A DNA stretch of 64,000 nt from Adiantum capillus-veneris (GCA_014529385.2 CM043949.1:113713477-113777476); one strand, 5' to 3'; positions 1-12,673 are shown, numbered from the stretch's first letter. Notes: generated from the letters alone by a model not told the origin. Numbers and translations are program-made.

Positions 1-1517
1 GGCTTAAGCCGATTGAAAATCGAGATTAGCCGGTTACAAAGGATGGCAAAGGAGAGAAACCTGATAAAATATACTAGAAAATATTTCAAATATTTTGAAA
101 ATTTAAAAATTTCTACTAGTATTTCCATTTTGTATTTGTGTAAGGAGGAAACTTGCCACTTACACAAAAAGGACTTTCTCGAAGACTGCATCATAAGATC
201 AAACTCATATGAATATTTTGTTTAATGTTTTGATCTCTAAAGTCATTTTCAAGCATGCAAAGAAAGTAAATGCTGCTTACCATTCTAAAACAATAGAATG
301 CAACGAACTATACCCCCGGTGGTAGTCTTTTGTAATTGCACTTCTTCTTTAATATAATTCTGCTCTCGTTCTTTCTGGAAAAAAAAAGAATGCAAAGAAA
401 AGTAAAGACAAGATGTGAAATGAAAGGTAAGTCTTTATCATGCACTGGAAACTATGAAAGCCCTCGTAACCAAGCCCAACACTAAGGGTTTCTTTTAGAA
501 AGCCAAAAAGTCATATTGTATCTAATTATATGGTATAAACACACCAAAGTGAAAGAAAATTATTCATTCAATGTGATGGTGAATTTTTTTTACGGTGAGA
601 GGTTTGCACATTTTCTCCTCCACTCCTTTGTGGCCTTCTTCGGTGCCAACAATGTAAAGGGTCACATCGGTGTTCCAAAATAATAAAATGACAAGGAGCT
701 AAAGTAATATAATGCTATCAAATGAAGGGACCTTTTAACAAACCAAAAACAAAAGACAACTTTAATGTTTCCCATAAAAAGGGACGTTCAATCAATATAG
801 GAACTAATAAAATATTATACCCTGTTCATCTCTTATGATTGTTGTTGAAAGCCAACAAACAAGTGATAAAATCACTAAGCTTGCCTACTTGTTGAAAGAT
901 GAAATAAGTAAAACCCTCTTTCTTGTCCACGAATGGGAGGTGCTGATGGGCAACGCTTTTCTTTGTGTGTCTGCAACTCACCAGTAAGGGTCCAAGGTGG
1001 GCTAGCTCAGCATTGCTGACTGGGGTGCTACATCTCAATCCATTCCAAGCTTTGTGTATCGAGTTTCGAGGTAGCTCCGCTCCGTGAGCTCGCTCCACCT
1101 TCACTTGGAGGGTCAGGGAAGGTCCATGGCAGACTTCCACAACGCTTATTATCTATGCTGCATGCGCTTATTAACTTGCTAAGGTTATTATAAGTGCTTA
1201 TTATCTCCAAGATAATAAGCACTTATTTTCTCTCTAAGGTAATTATACGCAATTATTATCTCCAAGATAAGCGCTTATTATCTCCATGAAAAGCGCTTAG
1301 TATCCCCAAATCAGTACAGTTATTGAGCGCGTTTATTATCTTTTTTTGTGGTGCTTTGCTATTGGCATTTGGAATCCGTTCCCTCCGGAGCCTAGCAAGA
1401 GGGAGTCTACAACTATGATAAAGCAACTACGCATTGGCGGTCAAGAACACTTTGTTGCGCGCATTTTGGACACCATGTTTTTTTGTAAATCTTTACATAT
1501 GGACAAGACACATGGTG
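1..1517. other. AT-rich non-coding flank
   Basis: No supportable gene is seen. The only structure is a run of short imperfect repeats at about 1145-1345, built on the phrase CTTATTATCTCCAAGATAA and GCGCTTATTATCTCC, several copies of which are partly self-complementary. Confidence 0.5.
1145..1345. repeat. short imperfect repeat cluster (TTATTATCTCCA motif)
   Basis: The motif TTATTATCTCCA recurs with GCGCTTA/GCACTTA spacers, and the phrase TTATCTCCAAGATAA is itself palindromic. Origin unknown; it lies just outside the upstream gypsy LTR. Confidence 0.5.
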
Positions 1518-2269
1518 TGTCATTAAATCTAATATCTAACCAACTCAAATGATTTTCTCATATTAAACTAATCATTTAATGTGGGATAATAAACGAGAAC
1601 AAGGGTAAGAATATAGACATGTTCTTACGGATCTATCTCAACACGGGGCCAATGGTAAAGGGGCCCAAATGGGAGATGGTCTGTCAAAGAGAAAGGTTAA
1701 CTAATGGAGCTTAAAAGACCTTAGGGTTAGCTTCATTAAAGACCTCCAATGGTTAGTGTTAAATGTCTTTTGACCTTAGGCAAGCTAGGGCTAAGCTTGA
1801 GGTGGAACCCGACCTAAACTTGTCGTTAACCTCAGGCAAGCTAGGGCTGATGGGAACCCCACCTAAACTTGCCTTTGACCTTAGGTAAGCTAGGGCTGAG
1901 CTTGAGGTGGGAACTCCACCTAAAGTGCTTTTCATGCTTGATGACTAAGGTACTTGAGGTACTTGTCATACTTAATGAAGAAGGTGCTTGAGAAGCTTCC
2001 CATGCATCGGGGGTACGGTGCTTGAGTCAAAAAGAGACCCTACAAACTTACTGAGGAAGGTGCTTGAGAAGCTTCCTATGCATAAGTTAGGGGAATCTTT
2101 GACCTAACCTTCCACTCACCCAAAGGGCACCCTTTTTCTCAAAAGGCACATGTGACACATGTCAGACTCTCCCTAAGCTTAACCACATGGTGTGCTTGAA
2201 TGCTATAGGTTGGACTAAAGAGGGGTCCCATGAGCTTCTAGTTCCATCCAAAAAATATCTAGATATTTT

Positions 2270-2316
<47 letters not shown>

Positions 2317-3158
2317 AGGGGTAAGGAGAACACTTTTCTACCTATGTACTTGACTGCATGCTGCATGTGATTGGCTAGGGGGAGAGGGGTCCAATGAGCT
2401 TGAAGCATGTGGAAAAGCCACAAATCACCCCAAGAAAGCAAGGGGGGTGCTAGGGGGATATACACCACACACACGCACTCATTTTGTGGATCATTCTTAC
2501 TTGGTGAAAGTTGAGGAACTCCACCTTCTTCTCCAAGATTGTGAGAAGTGAGAGCCTACACCAACACTCTTGGCTATGGAATGCAAATCCAACCAAGAGC
2601 CATGCTTCAATGCTTAAAATTGTCATCTTCTCCATATTCATTAATATGCTATTATGTATGCTAGAAAGCAGAGTAATGATAAGTGAGGAACTATTTCTTT
2701 CACCTAGGGAATGTTTCTTCTTTCTCTTCCCTATCCTCATTCCCCGCTTGCTCTCTCTACCTTCGAAGGTGTCTGAGGACTTGGGACTGAGGCTTGGGAT
2801 AGTTAATGCTTTCTACAAATTTTATGTTATGCTTGTGATACATGAAGCTTTCCATATTCATTGCATCACCTAGGTCACAAGGAACACAAAGATTGTATCG
2901 TACCAAGTCTCTCTTGATGGGAGAAACTATAATACAAATGCCTATTGGAGGGAGGACCGGCTCCGTATGAATCCGATCCTCAACTATTGTCATGTTATCT
3001 AAACTCTCTCTCTTGTAAAAGTATTGTTCATGCCAAGTTAACTAAGTACCATGTTTATGTTGCTACCATCAATTAAGTTCACCCGCTATGCTCACAAAGT
3101 GCTTCATATAATTTCCTAATTTCGCTACTCTCAAAATTCATAGGCCATTTCCATTACA
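1518..3158 (+). repeat. 5' LTR of Ty3/gypsy element A
   Basis: Begins TGTCATTAAATC and ends CCATTTCCATTACA, i.e. TG...CA termini. The same sequence recurs at 16931-18588 (partner LTR), 22246-23875 (solo LTR) and 29136-30510 (second element). The 5 bp before it, TGGTG at 1513-1517, match TGGTT after the 3' LTR (18589-18593) at four of five positions, consistent with a target duplication. A (CT)n tract of about 40 bp sits at 2273-2314, at the same place as in the partner LTR. Confidence 0.93.
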
Positions 3159-3176
3159 TTGGTATCATAGCATTTG
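3159..3176 (+). promoter_or_regulatory. primer binding site, initiator-Met tRNA type
   Basis: TTGGTATCATAGCATT directly follows the LTR terminus ...TTACA. TGGTATCA-AGC is the well-known plant PBS complementary to the 3' end of initiator tRNA-Met. The copy at 30511 reads TTGGTATCAGAGCATT, which is the canonical form; here one base differs (T for G). Confidence 0.85.
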
Positions 3177-3570
3177 GCTTCTCTTTTCTTGCTTAAGAAG
3201 AGAGGTCCTTAAGTAGCCTATTAATGGTTGTTTTTGTTATATATATTAGGTAAGTGGGAATGGGATCTATTATCAATTTTTTTAAGCCCACTTTGTGGGA
3301 TATGGTGCACACTTCAAGAGCTTTGGTCTTAATAATGGAGTCTTTTTAGATTTGCCTACGGCTTTGCCATTATTGAGCCATAAGAAGTCCAAAAAGAGCT
3401 ATCCCTCGGCAACTTCGCTATGTTAGACTCACTCTACTACTCTCTATAATTAATCAATTTGAGTCGTGGGTGTAGATACTTAAGTGCCTATTTTTAAAGG
3501 CTAAGAGGAGTAGCAACTAAGGTTTTGAATGCCAAAGCATACACTAAGTAAACACATAAGTTTAATTAGC

Positions 3571-4990
3571 ATGGCTGACAATAACCAAGAGAGTAGAATG
3601 AACATTGATAACTTTGATTTTGCACATAAAGTGCCACTGATGATACCCCCATGTTTGTTAATTATATTGTCACTAGGTTGCAACAAGCTATGGGCAACCC
3701 CACTTTGCAAGCCGAAGTTACTCAACCACTTCGTGCTTATTGGATTTCCTTTCCTCTCCAAGAGGAGAGAGAGCTTACGAGGCCTCTTGATGAGACCCCC
3801 AAAAGAAGACTCTCTCTCATACGAGAGGAGGAATCCAAAGGTTAAGAAAGCAATGAATCCCTAAATTCCTCTGAAGATGTGGCTCCACAAAGAAGGCGGA
3901 CTAAACGATCGCGAATCAAAACAGTTAACCCATAGTCCTTCTGCTCGTCACTCCAAAAAGGAAGAGAGAAAACCAATGAAGAAAAGGGCAAGAAAGAGGT
4001 CACCCTCTTCTCCTCTTCTTCACCTTCCTCATCTATCAATGAAATCTATGGCTATTCTCCTAGAGAATATAAGGGCAAGAAAGAGCTCACCCTCTTCTCC
4101 TCTTCTTCACCTTCCTCATCTATCAATGAAATCTATGGCTATTCTCCTAGACAATATAAGAGGTGAGGACATCGCAAATCTTACCCTGCATTGCGAAGGT
4201 CACAAAAGCTCAAGAAGTTCAAAGAGGGAGGAAAGAGTATCTCTTTTATCACCTTTGATGGCACCTTTGGTGCTACCGACAAAGTATTGGACTTCATCCA
4301 ACAATTTGATGCGACCTTTGGAGACAAGGGCTTCACGGAGTCCTCCAAGCTATGCCATGCATCTATGCACTTCCAAAAATCGGCTCATCAATGGTGGGCT
4401 AGCCTTCGTGTCAATGGCAAAGCCCCAAAGACATGGAAAACTCTACGAGTTTCCATCATGAAGAAATTCCTTGCAAGTGATGCAAAGGACAAAGTGCTCA
4501 CCAAATGGCAGAGTTTAAGGCTTCTCTCTCATGAGTCTATCCACAAATATATAGACAAGTTTTGGGATTTTACATCTCAAGGCTACTGTCTTTCAAAAGA
4601 TAGACTTTGCTGAGCAAAAGCAACAATTCTATGCGAGATTACCTGAAGAGATGGCCAAGTATGTCATCTCTCAGCGGCCTGGTTCTATTAGCAAAGTAAT
4701 CCACCATACCATGGTTGCTTCACGCATCAATTTCCAACAAGGGGTTACACGAAATGTCAAGCCCATGGAAAATAAAGACAAAAGTGATGCAAACGGTAAA
4801 ATTAATGCCCAAAATTTTTCCCCAGGCCATTCCAACAACAACAACAATAATCTGTCCAAGGAGAAATAAGTTTACAAAGGTAAAAATAAACTCTCTCCTG
4901 AAGAGCTTGAAACTTTTCGCAAGGATCACAAATGTTTTAAGTGTGGGGAGCAAGGACATGGTTATCGTTATTGCCCCAAAAGAAATACTC
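3571..4990 (+). pseudogene. gag polyprotein, gypsy element A (decayed)
   Basis: Capsid/nucleocapsid region of a Ty3/gypsy element. The N-terminus starts with MADNNQESRMN (ATG at 3571) and is broken by frameshifts near 3640 and 3842. The capsid-like core lies in 4191-4613, with residues such as FDGTF, HQWWASL and IHKYIDKFWDF typical of plant retrotransposon gag (PF03732-type). A CCHC zinc knuckle follows at about 4934-4985 (CFKCGEQGHGYRYC, spacing C-x2-C-x4-H-x4-C). An 84-87 bp segment is tandemly duplicated at 3990-4160. Stops and frameshifts between the blocks show it cannot make one protein. The gag of element D (30925 onward) is the closest relative in the window. Confidence 0.82.
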
Positions 4991-5079
4991 GCAATGAGAC
5001 TCCTAGAGCTTCCACTTTCGAGGCTCCAAAAGGGGATGCTCATTGCAACGGATCACCTCTCTCCTATGCTTGGGGAAAG

Positions 5080-7838
5080 GTAAGGGAGCATGATACCTTC
5101 ATCTTGTTTCACCCTAGTCTGCTCACAACTTCATATCAATGGAGTTGGGCATTCAAGCTTTTGAGATGGAAGATGTTGTAACTGCCGATGCCACTTTCAA
5201 GGGACAGCAAGCCTTCGTTACTCCCTTGATTCGGAAGTTGAGGCTTCATGTCCAAAGCTATGTCGACAAAGAAGACTTCTTTATCCCTACTCTCCAACAT
5301 GAGGATGCTATCCTAGGGGTACCATGGTTCAACCGCATGGCTACCAACATGAAGTTCCCTGAAAGGAGAATCTACTTCACCTACAGGGGAAAGAATATGT
5401 ATATAGATGCTAATGAGTTTGGTCATACTATACCACTTGTAACTCCTCTCACCCTTGATAAATCAATGAAAAGCTCAGTTTTTGCATACATGATTTTTGT
5501 CAAAGAGTCCCTAAAAGGTCCTAATGTTTCATCAAAGGTGAATGGTAGGAATCAAGAAGGGTTAGACTTGTCTAACTTTCTAAAATGATTCCAATATGTT
5601 TTCATCGATGATATCCCTATGGACTTACCTCCAAAACGAGGGGATGCTGACCATTGAATTGAGCTCCTATCAGGAAGCTCACTGCCTAACAAACCTCCCT
5701 ATTGAGTTTCACAAGCTCAACAAGAGGAGATCATGAGGCAAGTACAAGAATTTGTAGCAAAGGGATGGTGAGGCGTAGCTCCTCTCCCTTTTGTTCTCTA
5801 GTCCTTCAAGTGAAAAAGAAAGATGGTACATACCGCATGTGTGTGGACTATCGTGCACTAAAGCATATCACTATCAAAAACAAATTTCCCGTACATCGGG
5901 TAGAAGATCTGTTTGATAAGCTACAAGGCTCTACCTACTTCAGTAGGATTGAACTTAAAAGTGGCTACCATCAAATAAGGATAGTGAATGAAGACATCCT
6001 AAAGACTAGGTTTTGTACAACGTTTGGTCTTTATGAATATCTAGTCATGCCTTTTGGCTTGACTAATGTACCAGCTACATTCAATCGATTAATGTAGAAA
6101 ATTTTTAGACCCTACCACAAATTCACTGGAGTGTTCTTTGTTGATATCATCATCTACTCCAATTCCTTGGAGGAACACAAGCAACATCTCCAAGTGATTT
6201 TTCAAGCATTAAGGGAGAATAAGCTTTTTCTCAATCAAAAGAAAAGAAAATTTTCCTTTAAGAGATTCAATACTTAGGTCATATTATCTCTCGAGATGCT
6301 ATCCGTATGGATCCATCAAAGTTGGAGGTAATAAAAGCATGGCCTAATCCAAGGAATCTACATGAGCTAAGAAGCTTTATTGGTATGTGTGCATACTATA
6401 GACTCTTCAAAGCAAAATTCTCTCAAATGGCAGGACCATTACATGACTTAACATAGAAAAACGTTAAGTAATTATGGACTGCTAATGAGCAAAGTGCTTT
6501 TGACAAGCTCAAAGAGAAGCTTACCTCCCAACCAGTCCTTATGCTTCCGGAACTCTCAAAGCCATTTGAGGTCCAATGTGATGCTTGTGGTGATTGCCTT
6601 GGAGCGGTCTTGCTTCAAGAAGGGTATGTGATAGCATATGAGAGTTGAAGGCTCAACACAGATGAACGGGTCTTAGGCATTTATGAGAAAGAGTTGTTAG
6701 CTGTTTTACATGCCCTAGACACATGGAAACACTATCTATTGGGGACTCCATTCATTTTATGAACATACCATCAAAGTCTCAAGTACTTTAGGATGCAAAC
6801 AAATCTCTCCAACAAACAAATGAGGTGGGAAAATTTTCTTTTTCAATTTAATTTCCACATTGCTCACATTGCTGGTAAGCACAATCAAGTGGCTGATACA
6901 CTTTCACGACGACCAAAAGTTAATGCTGTGTCAATAGCAACTCACAATGATCTATCTTCTATGATAGATGAGTATGCAACTGATCCCGACTTTAAAGACA
7001 TAATGTCATCCCTTGCTTTGGGGAAGAAAGAGGAACCATTCACCTTGCAGGATGGTTATCTTCTCCAAGGCAATAGGCTATGAGTTACCCACTCCCTTCG
7101 TGAGAAAGTCATGTATGAATCCCATGCTCCTCCCTATGCGGGGCATAGAGGCATTCAACCTACTCTTCGAGGAGTAGAGACATACTTTTATTGGCCTACC
7201 ATGAAAGTGGACATACACGAGTATGTTTCAAAATGTGTGGTATGCCAAAAGATTAAGTATGATAGAGGGAAGCAACGTGGATTACTCCAGTCATTGCCAA
7301 TTCCTAATTCACCATGGGAGAGTATATCCATGGATTTTATCTTTGGATTACCCAAGTCTATCCATTGGAATACAAGAATATGGACAATAGTCGACAGGTT
7401 TAGCAAGCAAGCACACTTTATCCTTGTCAAGAAAACTATTAAGGCACACCAAATGGCAACTCTCTTCATATCCCAGATTTTTAAACACCATGGATTGCCA
7501 ACATCTATTTTTTCAGATACAAATCCTAGAATGACCAGTAATTTTTGGAAAGGTCTCTTCAAAAATCTAGGTGCAAGATTAAATTTCTCTCCGGCCTATC
7601 ACCCACAAACGGATGGCCAAAGGAGATAGCCAATCTTATGATTCTTGATCTACTAAAGATCTATGTTATAGAAGTATGTCAACGCTCACAATGGGAAAAA
7701 TACTTACCTCTTGTAGAGTATGCGTATAATAATACTACCCATACTTCTACAGGAAAAGCGCCTTTTGAAACATAGAGGGAAGACCTAAAAGTCCCTTTCT
7801 ACTTAAAGTACATGGGAAGATCTTCGCTGTCAATGAGT
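5080..7838 (+). pseudogene. pol polyprotein (PR-RT-RH-INT), gypsy element A, decayed and interrupted
   Basis: Order of domains: retropepsin-type protease (5080-5588; PLIRKLRLHVQSYVDKEDFF region; the catalytic Asp motif is degenerate, and the homologous copy D has DPRSTHNFIS there); reverse transcriptase (about 5700-6480; [20 protein letters not shown], with the YxDD region degraded to FFVDIIIYS); RNase H (about 6560-6915; QCDACGDCLGAVL, HIAGKHNQVADTLSR); integrase (7110-7838; HHCC finger with HRGIQ...CVVCQ, DRFSKQAHFI and SAYHPQTDGQ-like blocks). A frameshift just after the TDGQ motif (about 7620) separates the last catalytic region, which continues in another frame at 7620-7775. Several stops occur in RT and RH. 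The integrase is then cut by the DNA transposon at 7842 and resumes at 16004. Confidence 0.88.
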
Positions 7839-7841
7839 CAC

Positions 7842-7889
7842 ATTAGGAAAAAAATGGACCCCCTTGGGGCCATGTAAGGATTCCTAATT
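7842..7889 (+). repeat. left terminal inverted repeat of the H3-carrying transposon
   Basis: Starts ATTAGGAAAAAAATGG and matches the reverse complement of the sequence ending at 16000 over about 45 bp with small indels. Confidence 0.85.
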
Positions 7890-8126
7890 TTAAGGGATTA
7901 AAGCTAATTTTGTAGGGGATGGAGGGAACAAAGACAATAAATAGGGCTACTTTTGTAGCTCTCTCTCTAACTTCTCTCTAGATAGGAGAGGGGGGGAAAG
8001 TAGGGAATGAAGGTGGTAAAGTAGGAGGAAGAGGGGGGATAAAGTAGGAGAGAGAGGGGGGTAAAAAGAGAGAGAGGAGTAAAAGTAGAGAGAAGAACCA
8101 TTCTCTCTCTACCTATCACCAAATAA

Positions 8127-8550
8127 AGAGAGTAAGTAGTTATGACAAAATCCACTTTTCAGTTCGTGCATCAATTCGCCCCAAAAAAATGAATTTTTTA
8201 TAAAATCTTCAAAATGGATCTTTTAAGCTTTCAAAAGGTCCCTATATATATATATATATAACAATATTTTTTTAGAAGAATCTAGCTTTTATAAGCTCCA
8301 AATCTAAAATTCCTTGGGTCCCTCTCTACATTAATTCCACAAAGAGAGTAAATAGTTATGAAATCTTCCACTTTTCAGCTCGTGCATCAATTCATCCCAA
8401 AAAATGATTTTTAATAAAATCTTCAAAATAAATCTTTTAAGGTTTAAAAAGGTCCCTATATATATATATAATATTATTTTTTTAGAAGAATCTAGCTTTT
8501 ATAAGCTCCAAATCTAAAATTCCTTGGGTCTCTCTCTACATTAATTCCAA
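8127..8550. repeat. ~214 bp tandem duplication near the left end of the transposon
   Basis: The block AAGAGAGTAAGTAGTTATG... through TTCCTTGGGTCCCTCTCTAC (8127-8340) is repeated with few changes at 8341-8550; each copy contains a short (TA)n run. Subterminal repeats of this sort are common in plant DNA transposons; no coding content. Confidence 0.75.
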
Positions 8551-8754
8551 GAATAAATAGATAATGCCACATCATCAAAACGTCCATCTAATAAAGCCTA
8601 AAAATTGAAATTTTTAAAAATTTTCCTCCTTTGAGCTCAAAAATTGAACCCATATATGAAAAAATATATTTTTAAGTCTTTTTATCCCAAAAATTGTCTG
8701 TTTATCCCAAAAAGTATATCTTATCAAATTTTTTCCCCATCATAACTTTCCACC

Positions 8755-11612
8755 ATGTCTCTTCACGACATAACCAATGAATCACCTGCGCCGTCATCTA
8801 CTAGGTCAACTAATGTCAGTCTGCGCCTATCAATCGAATTTGCTCCCACAAAAAAAAATGACGATAAAGCATCTCAACAGACATCCGTACGACGGTTTCG
8901 AGGAGAAACCAATGTTGACTTGTGGCTTGATGGAGGGTTGTATCCAAAAGATCCGCTCGTGGAATGTCATCCGACATTCCGTACACTCCCAAGCTTAATC
9001 AAATATGTGGGAGAAGGAGAACGTGGTCTTCTTGGGTATTGTAAGAGATTGGACTCCAATCACGCAGGTGCGTGGGCATATTTCCGACAACAATGTCAAG
9101 TGTTACACATTCATTCCACAAATCTCCAACAACAACTACATTCCACAGAGAAACAACTCAAAGATCTTAAAGAGAAGATGAAAGCTACAGAAACAGAGGT
9201 AACTAAGCTACAGATTGCAATGATGCACCTAAAAGATACTCCATTTGGCATGCATGAGCGTAAGAGGGAGTTCTCTTCCATTGAAAACTTAGCCTCTAAT
9301 GGAGGGGCACGTAAGAAGCGGATCACGGCAACCAGGTATTTTTATTAATTCACAGTGTTCATAACTCTCAAATAATTTCCATCAATTTGTAACTCGGTTC
9401 ACCTTTTGAAATAGGACATATATACAAGATGTGTGTGGAAGTTTTAGACAAAAGGACCGTTGCAATCTTCTCCTAGGATGTATCTCAAAGGAAGATATAC
9501 TTTACATCATAGGTTGTGAAAAGGCCAAACACATGAAAGATGCCATCACAAAGGAGATCCTAAAAAAGATCTCTAACCTTGTGTCTGAGGATCATGTCTA
9601 GAGAGCTTGTGATGAGGTTGGGATCAGCACAAATGCATACCATGCACTTCATGGATTGATGAAAGATGCATTACGAGAGCAAGGCATCACCGATAATTTA
9701 TTTCCTATTCCACATAGGGTCCGACTTGCAAAAAAATCAAACAATGATCTCGTTCATTAATCCCTTGGCGAATACAAACACATTGAAGGATCCATGATGT
9801 ACTCTTCCACGAGTGCCAAGTCACGTGGTAATATAAAGGGAGGCAATACTATTCCTAATGGGGCAAAGTCTTTTGGTTATCATCAATTCAACAATATTTT
9901 TGTTGACTTGAAACGACTACAACGAGCTATGGTTAAATTTTATGCTTTGTCTCCACAAGGTAATACAAATTGTAATGTCATTTTTTATTTGTATTGAATA
10001 TCATTTAGTATAACAATTCAATTCCTCTGTTGTTTCAGTACTTGGAGAGAAGCTCATATTTATTCTTAAGCTAGATGAATGTCAAATTGTCAAAGGACGG
10101 AGATTGGAACGTATGAGTGTGACACTCATGAATGAGGCAATGTTTTTTGCAAAAGTTGATGCTATCGGTGATCATTCTCAGAAACCATCATTTAGTGTAC
10201 AATCGGAAAAAGAAATATGGTGGTTAGGAGCTTTTGAAGTTCCGAAAGAGACTCATGAGGTGTTTTCATGGGTCTTCTCTATGATCCCGTGGATCATAGA
10301 GGTTATTAAGGCACAACTAGAGGGAGAAAAGCTAGAAGTAGATGGAGTAGGTACATTTGATGTTGAGTGGCACTTAGGAGGTGATCTAAAAACAATCAAA
10401 TGTATACTTGGGTGTAAACAAGGTGCTTCATCACTTCTTCCTTGTCCATATTGTGTACGAGGATACAAGGAGAGTACTCGTGGATCCACGTCTTCAAAGA
10501 AAAGTGTCAAGGAAATTCAGGCAACAGGGTCAATGGATGATGATGCAAGGGATTGGGTGTGCTCGGTGTTGAAGTGTCCTATCATGGAGGTCCCCAATCC
10601 GTCGCCGACAAAAGATAAAACATGGCATCCCATTATCACTTTTCCACTTACAAATGTACACTTTTGCACTTTGCACGCCTTTATGCGTATATTTGATCGC
10701 TTGTTAAAGCTTCACATAGAGTACGCTTTCACAATGAAACCACTTTCCAGATTCGTGGAAGCCATTGGAATAGTTGAATCAATTCTAAATTCGATTGGAT
10801 GTCATGGTGGCAAGGTTTCTATCATCGGTGAGGTGGAAAATATGCATGAAGTGCCACAAAAAGTATCTATGAATGGTGTGAAAGCACGTAGGTTTTTCAA
10901 GAAACCAGAGATGTGAAAGGAGAGAGGTGAGGAGGATGCTCCATGGGAGCTATGGAAAGCGCTTTGCAAGTGTACGACCGATCAAGATTCAAATCCCGTG
11001 CTTGTAAATCTGCGTAGGCAAGTGTGGCACCACTTGGAGTTAGTGCTTCAAATCATGTGGAAATCCCAAACCACGAGCGAGAAACAAAATTTGTTCAAAG
11101 ATCACATTTAGAATTTCACTAAAGCATTTGTGCAAGCATGGGGAGAGAGCAATATCACACACTACATGGTAAGTTACTTTGTTCAGTTCAAATTTTGATA
11201 CTATACATAAACATTCATTTGATCTAATCATTTTTTCTTGATGCAGCATATTTTGTATGCGCATGGAGCATTCTTTATGTCAAAATATGGTTCATTAGAC
11301 ATGTGGATCACTCAAGGAATGGAAAAATCACATTATCGAGCCAAAGGTGTTTACTTCAAAAATACACGTCACGGTGGTGGAACTACGAGATCCAACTACA
11401 TGAAGGAGATGTTTGAATGGTTCTTTCATTGTTCTTTGGGGAGATGTCATGCCATAGAGCGAGCGCAAAAGTCAAGTCTTGCAAAGGAGGTTAGGAGACA
11501 ATCTCGACTTACTGCTAAAGAGAAATGGAGAAACTCCACCGGACCCCTTAATCATGCTAGGTGGCGTGAAAATTGCCATAGAGTGGGCAAACGTTGGTTA
11601 CCCAACATGTAA
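8755..11612 (+). pseudogene. four-exon transposase-like gene of the H3-carrying transposon (873 codons, four premature stops)
   Basis: Exon model: 8755-9335, 9415-9959, 10039-11168, 11247-11612; introns have CAG|GTATTT..AAATAG, AAG|GTAATA..TTTCAG and ATG|GTAAGT..ATGCAG borders. Phases close exactly to 873 sense positions plus stop, which strongly supports the model. Exon 1 ends in a predicted coiled coil (LQQQLHSTEKQLKDLKEKM, about residues 123-141). Exon 3 has KLDECQIVKGRR, GGDLK (codons ~489-493) followed by PCPYC (~510-514), then LHAFMRI (~587-593). Exon 4 has QGMEKSHYRAKG and TRHGGG. An acidic residue, a D-L-K plus CxxC block and an LH-RI block in this order resemble large uncharacterised DDE-type transposases of eukaryotes; that is inference and I do not name the superfamily. 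In-frame stops at 9599, 9758, 10914 and 11109 make it a pseudogene. It lies upstream of and in the same direction as the H3-like gene. Confidence 0.72.
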
Positions 11613-11833
11613 AACAAATGATGCTATGCAATGTAATGTTTATGTTTGTAGATGTCTTTGTTGAGTTGCATATAATACTTCTCCATTTATCCATTTTTTG
11701 TTTTTTATATTTTGATGATATTAAGAGTTTTTTTAAGTGGCCTGGTCAAGTGTGAAGAGACCTATTTTTTTTTTAAATAGGGGGCTTTTAGAGAAGAGGG
11801 AGTCTCATTTTCAATCTTGCCCCTTCTTACACA

Positions 11834-12673
11834 ATGGCACACACAAAGCAAACAGCAAGAAAAGATCAACCTTTTTTTGCTCACCCTCACTCATTCGTCC
11901 AAGGTGCTCAAAAACCCCCTTGGATACACGAACAAGAGCTCCTAGAAGAGATGGAGAGGGAATGGTCAGGTGAAGAGCAACAAGATGGACAACCTTCACG
12001 CAAGAAGAAATGGGTAGTGACATCAAACACAGAAACCGAGACGGACAACGAAGCACAAAGCCCACCATGGAGCGGACAGAAGATCCCAAGCAATCATCGA
12101 GTCCCGACTAGGAAGACATTGCCACGTGGCTTTGGCGCTTTGCCGTCAGATCAGCCTAGAGGTAATCATGGGTTACTAAATGAAGAGGATTTTGAGGATG
12201 TAGAAGACGAGCCAATTGGAGCGCAGGGTGGAGTTGAAGAGCCAGTCGGAGCACATGGTGGCCTTTAAGATGCGCAAGCTCCTCCTCGCAAGCCCTCTCG
12301 TAGAAAGAAAAAGTTTTTCAAGGTTCGCCCTCGCAAGGCCCATGTCCCAGATCCTATCATCCCTCAACAACGGGCTTCTTCTTTGAAGCGACGCATTCCA
12401 AAGGCCTTGCAAGAGATTCGTCACTATCAAAAAACTTCAGACCTTCTCATCCGCAAGGCACCATTCGCACGTTTGGTGAAAGAAATCATGCAAAGTTATC
12501 GAATGGCGTTTCGAGTTCATGGTATCGCCGTAGAAGCTCTGCAAGAAGCGGCAGAATATCATCTAATTTCTCTTTTTGAAGACACTAACTTGTGTGCTAT
12601 TCATGCAAAACGGGTGACAATAATGCCCAAGGATATAGCTCTTGCACGTCGAATCAGAGGAGAGAGAGATTGA
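11834..12673 (+). pseudogene. histone H3-like gene inside a DNA transposon: H3 tail + acidic insert + histone fold, one in-frame stop
   Basis: A single frame of 279 codons. It starts MAHTKQTARK (canonical H3 MARTKQTARK with Arg2 to His, Lys4 and Lys9 kept, Ser10 replaced by Asp). About 170 residues follow that have no H3 counterpart, acidic and polar (EEMEREWSGEEQQ), with basic stretches such as [15 protein letters not shown] just before the fold. From codon ~186 the histone fold begins: [19 protein letters not shown] (alphaN/alpha1), [18 protein letters not shown] (alpha2), then [15 protein letters not shown] and [10 protein letters not shown] (loop 2/alpha3). The last ~32 residues differ from canonical H3 at only two positions. 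Loop 1 is not lengthened as in CENP-A/CenH3. A TAA at 12266-12268 (codon 145) breaks the frame, which continues unchanged after it; the base change C to T would explain it. There are no introns. The gene sits 220 bp after the transposase-like gene on the same strand, within the inverted termini. Function inferred only: a chromatin protein carried by the element, either for its own packaging or for targeting. Confidence 0.88.
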
